From Caulobacter soli (GTDB lineage Bacteria; Pseudomonadota; Alphaproteobacteria; Caulobacterales; Caulobacteraceae), in NCBI RefSeq assembly GCF_011045195.1, contig NZ_CP049199.1:2604001-2668000 (forward strand): DNA of 64,000 nt. The letters are read 5' to 3'. A program made the position numbers and the translations under genes. Below the pieces are notes generated by a model that did no database searches, was not told the DNA's origin, and worked only from the letters and a program-made list of their open reading frames with translations. Positions 8,307 to 16,110 of this stretch are shown here, piece by piece (the stretch's first letter is position 1; each line of letters opens with the position of its first letter).

Positions 8307-8315
8307 TTATCCACA
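8307..8315 (+). promoter_or_regulatory. Perfect DnaA box
   Basis: The nonamer TTATCCACA matches the strong DnaA-box consensus exactly. It lies in the gap between ppx and a small membrane-protein gene, 39 nt upstream of that gene's ATG, in a position where bound DnaA could affect its promoter. A single box in 64 kb of GC-rich DNA is unlikely to be an origin; no DnaA-box cluster or AT-rich unwinding element is present. Regulatory function is inference. Confidence 0.5.
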
Positions 8316-8353
8316 GGCGGCGCAAGCTCCACCACATCAAAGGGAGCACATCC

Positions 8354-8632
8354 ATGCAGAAGCAGCGGATCGCCGAAGTCGAACACGTCGAAGACCATAT
8401 CGTCGCCTTTCCCGCGCCCCGCGCGCGGCCTGAACTGAGACTCGCCAACGAAAGCGACGTGTCCGTCGTCGGCCCGGCCCGCCGCCTGCAGAACGACCTG
8501 GCCCACGCCTTCGCGGCCGACGCCGGCTGGTCGGTGAAACGCACGGTCATCGTCGGCCTGGTCTTCCACGCCGTGATCCTGGGCTCGCTGGCGGTGGCCG
8601 CGAGCAATCTGGTTCCACACCTGACCCGTTGA
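8354..8632 (+). CDS. Small single-pass membrane protein
   Basis: A 92-residue protein of unknown function. I chose the ATG at 8354 because AGGGAG lies 7 nt upstream; the open frame extends further but without a better start. Seen: a polar N-terminal two-thirds rich in Glu, Val, His and Arg, then one hydrophobic segment (VIVGLVFHAVILGSLAVAA, about residues 66-84) close to the C-terminus, so the bulk is probably cytoplasmic with a C-terminal anchor. It is preceded by a perfect DnaA box and followed by a hybrid histidine kinase gene about 100 nt downstream. No family recognised. Confidence 0.65.
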   Translation: MQKQRIAEVEHVEDHIVAFPAPRARPELRLANESDVSVVGPARRLQNDLAHAFAADAGWSVKRTVIVGLVFHAVILGSLAVAASNLVPHLTR

Positions 8633-8735
8633 TCCGGAACAGCTTTTACGGAACAACGTTACCCCACACACGCAACCTTTACCGTTTTAACACACGCGCG
8701 TGCCATTGGGGGCCATGGGCAGGGGGACGGACATC

Positions 8736-10811
8736 TTGAACGCCATGCCGGCGGGACGCCGCGCGGTGCGCAGCCTGCTGGTGCTGGGGGCGATCGTCGT
8801 GGCGATCGTCGTCCTGGGCGGCTGCGCGCTGCTGGCGTTCGCCGCGGTGTCCGTCGATCGTCTGCAGGCGCGCGAGGAGCATGTCGTCGTCGAGCAGACG
8901 CTGGAACGGTCCCTGGATCGGCTGGACAGCGACGTCGCCGCCGCGGCCGTCTGGGATCAGGCCTATGACAAGCTGGCGCCGGGCGCCGATGTCGGCTGGC
9001 TCGATCGCGAGATCGGCTCCTACTACGCCAACAACCGGGGCGACGACCTGGCCGTCGCGCTCGACGCCCACGACCGGCCCTTCTACGCCTGGGCCGAGCA
9101 GGGGCGGGTTCCGTCGACGAGCCAGTCGGCCATCGTCGCCGCCGCCGACGTCCTGATCGCCGATGTCCGTCGGCAGGAGGCCGCCGCCCGGGCAAGTCGC
9201 AAGCCGGTCGATCCCAACGCCGCGGCCGTCGCCGAAACCGCCCACGGACTGGTTCGCGCCGGCGAGCGGATCTACATGGTCGCCGTTTCGACGGTGACGC
9301 CTGAAAAGTTGAGCCATCCGCGCCGTCCCGAGCCGGCGGTGATCGTGCTTTGCGCCCAGCGGGTGGATCGCCATCTGCTGCCCGTCCTGTCCAAGGAAAT
9401 GCGGATCCGCCGCCCCAGGGTGCTGGACGTGGCGCCCGACAAGACGACCGCCGTCGTGCTGCCTGACCCCAGCGGCCTGCCCCTGGGCTGGCTGGCCTGG
9501 GATCCCAAGCAGCCGGGCCTGGACGCCGTGCGCCAGGCCGCGCCGCTGGTTCTGCCCGTCGTGCTGCTGCTGGCCATCGCCGGCCTGGCCCTGGCCCTGC
9601 GCATCCGCCGGGTGGTGCGCGAGCTCGACGCCTCGGAAGCCGGTCAGAAGGCGGCCATGGTCGAGGTTGTCGAGGCCCGCGACCGCGCCCAGAGCGCCAG
9701 CCTGGCCAAGTCGCAGTTCCTGGCCAATATGAGTCACGAGATCCGCACGCCCCTGAACGGCGTGCTGGGCATGGCCCAGGTGATGGAACAGAGCGGCCTG
9801 GGCTCGCCCCATCGCGAGCACCTGAAGATCATCCGCGACAGCGGCGAGACCCTGCTGGCCATCCTCAATGACGTGCTGGACCTGTCCAAGATCGAGGCCG
9901 GGCGCTTCGAGTTGGATGACCACGTGTTCGACCTGGCCCAGACGGTGGCGGCCGCCTGTCGTCCCTTCGCCCTGCTGGCTCACCAGAAGGACGTTGAGTT
10001 CGTCACCGAGATCGCGCCCGACGCCCTGGGCGCTTGGTGCGGGGACAGCGTGCGTTTGCGCCAGGTGCTGTCGAACCTCGCGTCCAACGCCGTGAAGTTC
10101 ACCGCCGAAGGGCGAATCCGGCTGACCGTCGCGGCGACGCCGGAGGGCCTGGCCTTCACCCTGACCGACACCGGCATTGGCATCGCGCCCGATCGCATCG
10201 CGGGGCTGTTCGAGAAGTTCGTCCAGGCCGACAGCTCGACCACCCGCAAGTTCGGCGGCACCGGCCTGGGCCTGGCGATCTCGCGCGAGCTGGTCGAGCG
10301 GATGGGCGGAACCCTGCGCATGGACAGCGCCAAGGGCAAGGGCTCGACCTTCGTCTTCCGCCTGCCATTCGTGCGCGCCGACGCGGCCGACTATCTGGAT
10401 CCCGCCCCCGGCGAAGGCGACATCCGTTCGCTGCGCATCCTGGCGGCCGAGGACAACGCCACCAACCAGTTCATCCTGCGCGCCCTGCTCGAGCCGGCCG
10501 GCGTCGACCTGCACACCGTCGCCAACGGTCGCGAGGCGCTGGACGCCTTCCATGCCGACGACTTCGACCTGATCCTGATGGACGTGCAGATGCCCATCAT
10601 GAACGGCATCGAGGCCACGCGGGCGATCCGCGAGCGCGAGAGCACGCACAGCCTCTCTCCCACCCCGATCCTGGCCCTGTCGGCCAATGTCATGAGCCAC
10701 CAGGTGGCCGAATACGCCCAGGCGGGCATGGACGGCGTGGTGGCCAAGCCCGTCGACGCTGGCAAGCTGATCGAGGCGATCGCCGCGGTGATGGAGCGCG
10801 GCGCGGTCTAG
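8736..10811 (+). CDS. Membrane hybrid histidine kinase with periplasmic CHASE4-like sensor
   Basis: A protein of about 691 residues. Seen in order: TM helix near residues 10-40, a periplasmic region of about 225 residues resembling CHASE4 (WDQAYDKL near its start), a second TM (LVLPVVLLLAIAGLALAL), a HisKA domain with phosphorylated His334 in SHEIRTPLNG, an HATPase domain with DTGIGI and GGTGLGLAI boxes, and a C-terminal receiver with Asp616 in ILMDVQMP. The start is uncertain: TTG 8736 has AGGGGGA 8 nt upstream; GTG 8700, ATG 8715 and ATG 8745 are alternatives. No HPt domain or cognate regulator is adjacent. It converges with the next kinase, overlapping it by 4 nt. Confidence 0.88.
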   Translation: MNAMPAGRRAVRSLLVLGAIVVAIVVLGGCALLAFAAVSVDRLQAREEHVVVEQTLERSLDRLDSDVAAAAVWDQAYDKLAPGADVGWLDREIGSYYANNRGDDLAVALDAHDRPFYAWAEQGRVPSTSQSAIVAAADVLIADVRRQEAAARASRKPVDPNAAAVAETAHGLVRAGERIYMVAVSTVTPEKLSHPRRPEPAVIVLCAQRVDRHLLPVLSKEMRIRRPRVLDVAPDKTTAVVLPDPSGLPLGWLAWDPKQPGLDAVRQAAPLVLPVVLLLAIAGLALALRIRRVVRELDASEAGQKAAMVEVVEARDRAQSASLAKSQFLANMSHEIRTPLNGVLGMAQVMEQSGLGSPHREHLKIIRDSGETLLAILNDVLDLSKIEAGRFELDDHVFDLAQTVAAACRPFALLAHQKDVEFVTEIAPDALGAWCGDSVRLRQVLSNLASNAVKFTAEGRIRLTVAATPEGLAFTLTDTGIGIAPDRIAGLFEKFVQADSSTTRKFGGTGLGLAISRELVERMGGTLRMDSAKGKGSTFVFRLPFVRADAADYLDPAPGEGDIRSLRILAAEDNATNQFILRALLEPAGVDLHTVANGREALDAFHADDFDLILMDVQMPIMNGIEATRAIRERESTHSLSPTPILALSANVMSHQVAEYAQAGMDGVVAKPVDAGKLIEAIAAVMERGAV

Positions 10812-12517
10812 GCGTCCTGCCGCTCGAGGACTCGCGCCAGGGCGTTGTGCAGGCGGGCGACCTCGAATGGCTTCTCGACGCAATCGTTCATGCCCGCCGC
10901 CACGCAGGCCTCGCGCTCGGCCGGCGAAACGCCGGCGGTGACCGCGATCACGGGGGTGACCGCATTGGGTCCCTGGGCGCGAAGGCGACGCGTGGCGTCC
11001 AGCCCGTCCAGTCCCGGCATGTTGACGTCCATCAGGATGACGTCGAACCGCTGGGCGCCGGCGATGGTCAGGGCCGCCTCGCCGTCGCTGGCTGTCTCGA
11101 CCCGCAGCCCCAGGGCGCGCAGGATCTGGTCGAGAACCCGGCGATTGACCTCGTGGTCGTCGACTACCAGAGCCGTCGGCGCGCCGGCGAACACGTGCGG
11201 CACAGTCTCCTGGGACGCGGGCTTGGGCGGCGCGGCGCCTTCCAGGGCGGGCAGGCTCAGCACGAAGCGCGCGCCGCCGCCAGCCGGAGCCTGGGCGATC
11301 AGGTCGCCGCCCATCAGCTGGGCCAGGTCGCGGCTGATCGACAGGCCAAGGCCCGTGCCGCCGAAGGTCCGCGCGGTGTCGGCGCCCAACTGGTCATAGG
11401 CGGTGAACAGGCGCGACAGCTGCTCGGCGGTCAGGCCCGGCCCGGTGTCGCTGACCGTGACGCTCAGCATCCAGGTCTCGCCCTGGCGGCGGGCCTCGAC
11501 GGCGACCTCTACGCGACCCGCGGCGGTGAACTTGATGGCGTTGGACACCAGGTTGTTGAGGATCTGGCGGATACGGACCGGATCGCCGCGCAGCCAGGCC
11601 GGCAGGTCGCGGCCGCCCGTCATCTTCAGCGACAGGCCCTTGGCCTTGGCGCCCGCCCGCCAGAACCGCACCGTGTCGTTGACCAGGGCCTTGGGGTCGA
11701 AATCCAGGACCTCGACGCTCATGCGGCCGGCCTCGATCTTGGAATGGTCGAGCAGGTCGTTGAGCAGGCTCCGCATCATGGAGCCGGCGTCGGCGATCAG
11801 CGCCCCCTTGTCCTGGGTCCGGGCATCGGCGGTGTCTCGCGCCAGATCAGCGGCCCCGCTGAGGATCGCGCTCAGCGGCGTGCGCAGTTCGTGGCTGACC
11901 ATGGCGATGAAGGCCGACTTGGCCGCCGTCTGGGCCTCGGCGGTCCTGCGCGCCGCGCGTTCGGCCGCGAAAGTGCGGTGCGACCAGGCGAAAACCAGGC
12001 CCAGCACCAGGGTGAACAGCCCCACGCCGACGACATAGTACGGCGCCATCCGGTCCTGCGCCGTGGCGCCGACGAACGGCAGAATGAACATATAGGCCAT
12101 GTGCGGCGTCACCGCCGCCACGAACGCCGCCACGCAGCCTTCCGCGCCCATCAGGGCGGTCAGCACCGAACCGGTGGCCAGCACGACGGCGGCGGCGGAC
12201 GCCACCGGCGTTCCGATCGCCCACATCGGCACGACCACCCAACCGAACACGACGGCCAGGAGGACGTCGGCGGCGATGGTGTACGCCACGGCGCGACCGG
12301 GCGCGGGCCGTTTCAGGAATTCCCTGAGCGCGGCGTATTCGACGAGTTGGGCCACCATGCCGGCGACGCCCCAGGGGCCCAGGAAGGCGAAGGTGGGCCG
12401 CCACGCCAGCATGGCGCAGACCACGGCGATGATGAAGATACGCAGCGGGATCTGGCGCTGATGGGAAAGGGCCGCGGGCCTATAGGCTTCGGCCAGGCTG
12501 TCCCACGTTATACGCAT
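10808..12517 (-). CDS. Membrane hybrid histidine kinase with multi-pass sensor
   Basis: A 569-residue kinase. Seen: about six hydrophobic helices in residues 22-178 forming an integral membrane input module without a large periplasmic loop, a short coiled linker (AAERAARRTAEAQTAAKSAF), HisKA with His209 in SHELRTPLSA, an HATPase domain (NNLVSNAIKF, DTGPGL, GGTGLGLSI) and a C-terminal receiver with Asp497 in ILMDVNMPGLDG. Output must pass to a separate HPt protein, which is not in this window. It is convergent with the preceding hybrid kinase, so the two share a 3' end region but not a promoter. Signal unknown. Confidence 0.9.
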   Translation of the reverse strand: MRITWDSLAEAYRPAALSHQRQIPLRIFIIAVVCAMLAWRPTFAFLGPWGVAGMVAQLVEYAALREFLKRPAPGRAVAYTIAADVLLAVVFGWVVVPMWAIGTPVASAAAVVLATGSVLTALMGAEGCVAAFVAAVTPHMAYMFILPFVGATAQDRMAPYYVVGVGLFTLVLGLVFAWSHRTFAAERAARRTAEAQTAAKSAFIAMVSHELRTPLSAILSGAADLARDTADARTQDKGALIADAGSMMRSLLNDLLDHSKIEAGRMSVEVLDFDPKALVNDTVRFWRAGAKAKGLSLKMTGGRDLPAWLRGDPVRIRQILNNLVSNAIKFTAAGRVEVAVEARRQGETWMLSVTVSDTGPGLTAEQLSRLFTAYDQLGADTARTFGGTGLGLSISRDLAQLMGGDLIAQAPAGGGARFVLSLPALEGAAPPKPASQETVPHVFAGAPTALVVDDHEVNRRVLDQILRALGLRVETASDGEAALTIAGAQRFDVILMDVNMPGLDGLDATRRLRAQGPNAVTPVIAVTAGVSPAEREACVAAGMNDCVEKPFEVARLHNALARVLERQDA

Positions 12518-12576
12518 ACCGAAAGCGCCCCCGACAGGCCGCCGGACGACAAAAGGACTCTCGTCCTTCCGCGCCC

Positions 12577-13746
12577 TCAGTCCGGCTTGGGCGCGCGCCG
12601 CACTTCAACCACACGCACCCGGGTACCGTCCAGCACCAGGGCCAATTCGCCACGCTTGATCTTCAGAGCGTCCGAACCGAAGGCCTCCAGCCGCCAGCCT
12701 TGCAGGGCGGGCGTGTTGGCTTCGTCGTCGGCGGCGATCTTTTCCAGGTCCGAGACGGTGGCGATCAGCTTGGAGGCCACGCCGGCCTCTTCGGCGCGGG
12801 CCTTCAGCAGCACCTTCAGCAGCTCGACAACCGCGCCGGCCGAGGCGGGCGGCGGCGGGCCGGACTTTTCCAGCACCGGCGCATAGCCTTCCGGATCGGC
12901 CAGGGCGGCCTTGATCGCGGCCAGCAGGTCGGGACCGAACTTGGAGCCGCCAAAGCCCTTGGGCACGCTGCGCAGGGTGTTGAGCCCGTCCAGCGAGGTC
13001 GGCGCCTGGGTGGCCAGTTCGTCGATGGCCTCGTCCTTCAGGATGCGGCCACGCGGCTGGTCGCGGGTCTGGGCGGTGCGCTCGCGCCAGGCGGCCACGG
13101 CCTTGAACACCGCCAGGTACTTGGCGGCGGTCTTGCGCGGACGCAGGCGGCGCCAGGCCTTTTCCGGATCGACGTCGTAGGCGGCCGGATCGTTGAGCGC
13201 CTTCATCTCCTCTTCCACCCAGGCCAGGCGTCCGGCCTTTTCCAGGCGGTCGCGCAGAATGGGGAACAGGGTCGCCAGATGGGTCACGTCGGCGACGGCG
13301 TAGGTCAGCTGGGCGTCGCTCAGCGGACGGCGGGCCCAGTCGGTGAAGCGGCTGGACTTGTCCAGCTCGATCTTCAGCATCTGGCGGACCAGGGCGTCAT
13401 AGGCGATCTGCTCGCCGAACCCGGCGGCCATGCCGGCCACCTGGGTGTCGAATAGCGGCGTGGGCATCGCGTTGAGATTGTTGAAGATCTCGACGTCCTG
13501 GCGCGCGGCGTGGAACACTTTCAGGATCGACGGATCGCGCAGGATCTCAAGCAGCGGCTCGAGGTCGATGCCCTCGGCCAGCGGATCGATACAGGCTTCG
13601 GTGTCCGGAGAGGCCACCTGGATCAAGCACAGCTTGGGCCAGTAGGTGGTCTCGCGCATGAACTCGGTGTCCACGGCGATGAAGGGCTGTCCCTTCAACT
13701 CATTACAGAACGCCGCCAGCTCAGCGGTAGTGGTGATCGTCGTCAT
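12577..13746 (-). CDS. rnd: Ribonuclease D
   Basis: A 389-residue 3'-5' exoribonuclease involved in tRNA 3' maturation. Seen: the DEDDy exonuclease motifs, namely Exo I FIAVDTEFMRE near residue 22, Exo II FHAARQDVEIF near 95 and Exo III with the Tyr/Asp pair in LTYAVADVTHL near 150, then HRDC-type helical domains in the C-terminal half. The start ATG at 13746 is the natural one; divergent purM begins about 110 nt away. Length fits the family. Location beside purine genes has no evident functional meaning. Confidence 0.95.
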   Translation of the reverse strand: MTTITTTAELAAFCNELKGQPFIAVDTEFMRETTYWPKLCLIQVASPDTEACIDPLAEGIDLEPLLEILRDPSILKVFHAARQDVEIFNNLNAMPTPLFDTQVAGMAAGFGEQIAYDALVRQMLKIELDKSSRFTDWARRPLSDAQLTYAVADVTHLATLFPILRDRLEKAGRLAWVEEEMKALNDPAAYDVDPEKAWRRLRPRKTAAKYLAVFKAVAAWRERTAQTRDQPRGRILKDEAIDELATQAPTSLDGLNTLRSVPKGFGGSKFGPDLLAAIKAALADPEGYAPVLEKSGPPPPASAGAVVELLKVLLKARAEEAGVASKLIATVSDLEKIAADDEANTPALQGWRLEAFGSDALKIKRGELALVLDGTRVRVVEVRRAPKPD

Positions 13747-13821
13747 CGGCTGCTAATAGCCTCGCGCACCCCCGAGTCTGCAAGCACAAGCTTGGGGTGT
13801 GCGGCAAGTTTCCTTTCAAAA

Positions 13822-13838
13822 ACGGCCCGTTGGGCCGT
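13822..13838 (+). promoter_or_regulatory. Hairpin in purM leader
   Basis: ACGGCCC and GGGCCGT form a perfect 7-bp stem with a GTT loop about 20 nt upstream of the purM ATG. It is followed by CTT only, so it is a poor terminator. It could affect mRNA stability or access to the purM start. The sequence does not look like a purine riboswitch. Function unknown. Confidence 0.35.
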
Positions 13839-13858
13839 CTTCGACCCAGAGCGAACGC

Positions 13859-14884
<1,026 letters not shown>

Positions 14885-14885
14885 A

Positions 14886-15464
14886 ATGAGCAAGACCAAG
14901 GTCGCTGTCTTGATCTCCGGCCGGGGCTCCAACATGGAGGCCCTGGTCCGGGCCGCCCAGGACCCCGCCTGCCCGTTCGAGATCGCCCTGGTGCTGTCGA
15001 ACAAGCCCGAGGCCGGCGGCCTGGCCACGGCCGCCGCGGCGGGGACCGAGGCCCTGGCCGTCGACCAGCGCGACTTCGGCAAGGACCGCGAGGCCCACGA
15101 GCGCGCCATCGACGCGGCCCTGCGCCAGCGCGGAATCCAGGTCGTGGCCTTGGCGGGCTACATGCGCATCCTGACGCCGTTCCTGGTGAACGCCTGGGAA
15201 GGCCGGATGCTCAACATCCACCCGTCCCTGTTGCCGGCCTATCCCGGCCTGGACACCCACGGCCGCGCCCTGGCCGCCGGCGAGGTCGAGGCCGGCTGCA
15301 CCGTCCACCTGGTCACCGCCGGCGTCGACGAAGGCCCGGTGCTGGGCCAGGCCCGCGTGCCGATCCTGCCGGGCGACACCGAGCACATGCTGAGCGACCG
15401 CGTGCTGGAGCAGGAGCACCAGCTCTATCCGGCGACCTTGGCCGAGTTCGTGCGGGGGCTCTAA
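14886..15464 (+). CDS. purN: Phosphoribosylglycinamide formyltransferase
   Basis: A 192-residue GAR transformylase using 10-formyltetrahydrofolate. Seen: the N-terminal VLISGRGSNMEAL phosphate-binding loop, the catalytic Asn/His region in MLNIHPSLLPAYPGLDTH, VHLVTAGVDEGPVLGQ and an invariant Asp in that last segment. Length is standard. It starts one base after purM. The next element downstream is a tandem glycine riboswitch in a separate transcription unit; glycine and one-carbon metabolism also feed the GAR pathway, but adjacency is only suggestive. Confidence 0.97.
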   Translation: MSKTKVAVLISGRGSNMEALVRAAQDPACPFEIALVLSNKPEAGGLATAAAAGTEALAVDQRDFGKDREAHERAIDAALRQRGIQVVALAGYMRILTPFLVNAWEGRMLNIHPSLLPAYPGLDTHGRALAAGEVEAGCTVHLVTAGVDEGPVLGQARVPILPGDTEHMLSDRVLEQEHQLYPATLAEFVRGL

Positions 15465-15604
15465 GCGCCCCCGACTTGCACCAGAACGAACTTCCGCGCG
15501 ATGGGACGCCGGGAAAAGCGGCTACGGCTGCGCCCCACGAGGGCGCCCGCGACCAAGCCGTGAAATCGGCGTTTCCATGAATTGACGCAACATCAGTTGC
15601 CGAT

Positions 15605-15816
15605 CCTCCTGAAGGGGCTCTCGCGGGAGAGATCGGGTCTCGGCCCGGCGCTGAAGGCGAAACCGCCCCGGAAACGCTCAAGCAAAAGGACCGCGACGGC
15701 CTCGAAACGCTGGAAAGCAGGGCGCGTCTGCGTGCGCCCTCGCCGAAGGAGCAAGGCGATCTCCCGTCCAACGGGTGGGACCGCTGAATCTCTCAGGCGC
15801 CAAGGACAGCGGGGGT
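15605..15816 (+). ncRNA. Tandem glycine riboswitch
   Basis: Two glycine-riboswitch aptamers follow each other on the plus strand. Aptamer 1 (about 15613-15694) shows CTCTCGCGGGAGAG, then GCGCTGAAGGCGAA and GCTCAAGCAAAAGGACC. Aptamer 2 (about 15700-15812) shows CGCCGAAGGAGCAA near 15740 and AATCTCTCAGGCGCC followed by AAGGAC near 15787. These match the conserved core of the gcvT-type element known to bind glycine, usually to turn on glycine-cleavage genes. Here no gcvT, gcvH or gcvP follows: the first frame is a 13-codon ORF at 15831, then 240 nt of AT-rich DNA and a TonB-dependent receptor. No obvious intrinsic terminator follows, so control may be translational. Confidence 0.88.
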
Positions 15817-15830
15817 GCGGAAGGCGGACC

Positions 15831-15872
15831 ATGACGGTTCGTCACGACACCTCTTGGCTGCCGATGACCTGA
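15831..15872 (+). other. Possible 13-codon leader ORF after the riboswitch
   Basis: An ATG at 15831 with GGAAGGCGGA a few bases upstream opens a frame of 13 codons (MTVRHDTSWLPMT) ending in TGA. It occupies the place where a glycine-controlled gene would normally begin. It may be a leader peptide, the stub of a replaced gene, or chance. I see no similarity to GcvT. Confidence 0.3.
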
Positions 15873-16110
15873 ATCCACGCTCCACGATCCATTTTCGAAG
15901 TTCGTCCGGCTTCAACGCGATGACCTGTGTGGTTTTCGCGAGATACCCATTTGAGGTAACAATATAGAATATTTTCAATGTTCATAATTTATACATGACT
16001 GCGCAGCGCTTGGACCTGATTTTATATTATTATCGCAAACAGCTTTTCTGAATTTACCTGGATAAGACGACCGTCGAGCTTGGCCTCAGTCAAAATGATT
16101 GGGGATAGTC
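15873..16110. other. AT-rich intergenic region before TonB receptor
   Basis: This gap is clearly richer in A and T than the flanks, especially 15950-16060. It contains no plausible gene; a 61-codon minus-strand frame runs back into the riboswitch and looks like chance. The receptor promoter probably lies here, which would make it independent of, or additional to, riboswitch-led read-through. Confidence 0.45.

Noticed and set aside
8307..8315. DnaA box as part of a replication origin
   Set aside because: A single box without a cluster, an AT-rich unwinding region or origin-linked genes is not an origin.
8270..8438. Plus-strand frame starting at an ATG near 8269 after AGGGGAGCG
   Set aside because: It has a plausible ribosome-binding site but runs in another frame through the 8354 gene and yields a low-complexity Ser/Pro/Lys sequence.
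15793..15978. 61-codon minus-strand frame over the AT-rich region and riboswitch
   Set aside because: Its C-terminal half is antisense to the riboswitch; no ribosome-binding site or family.
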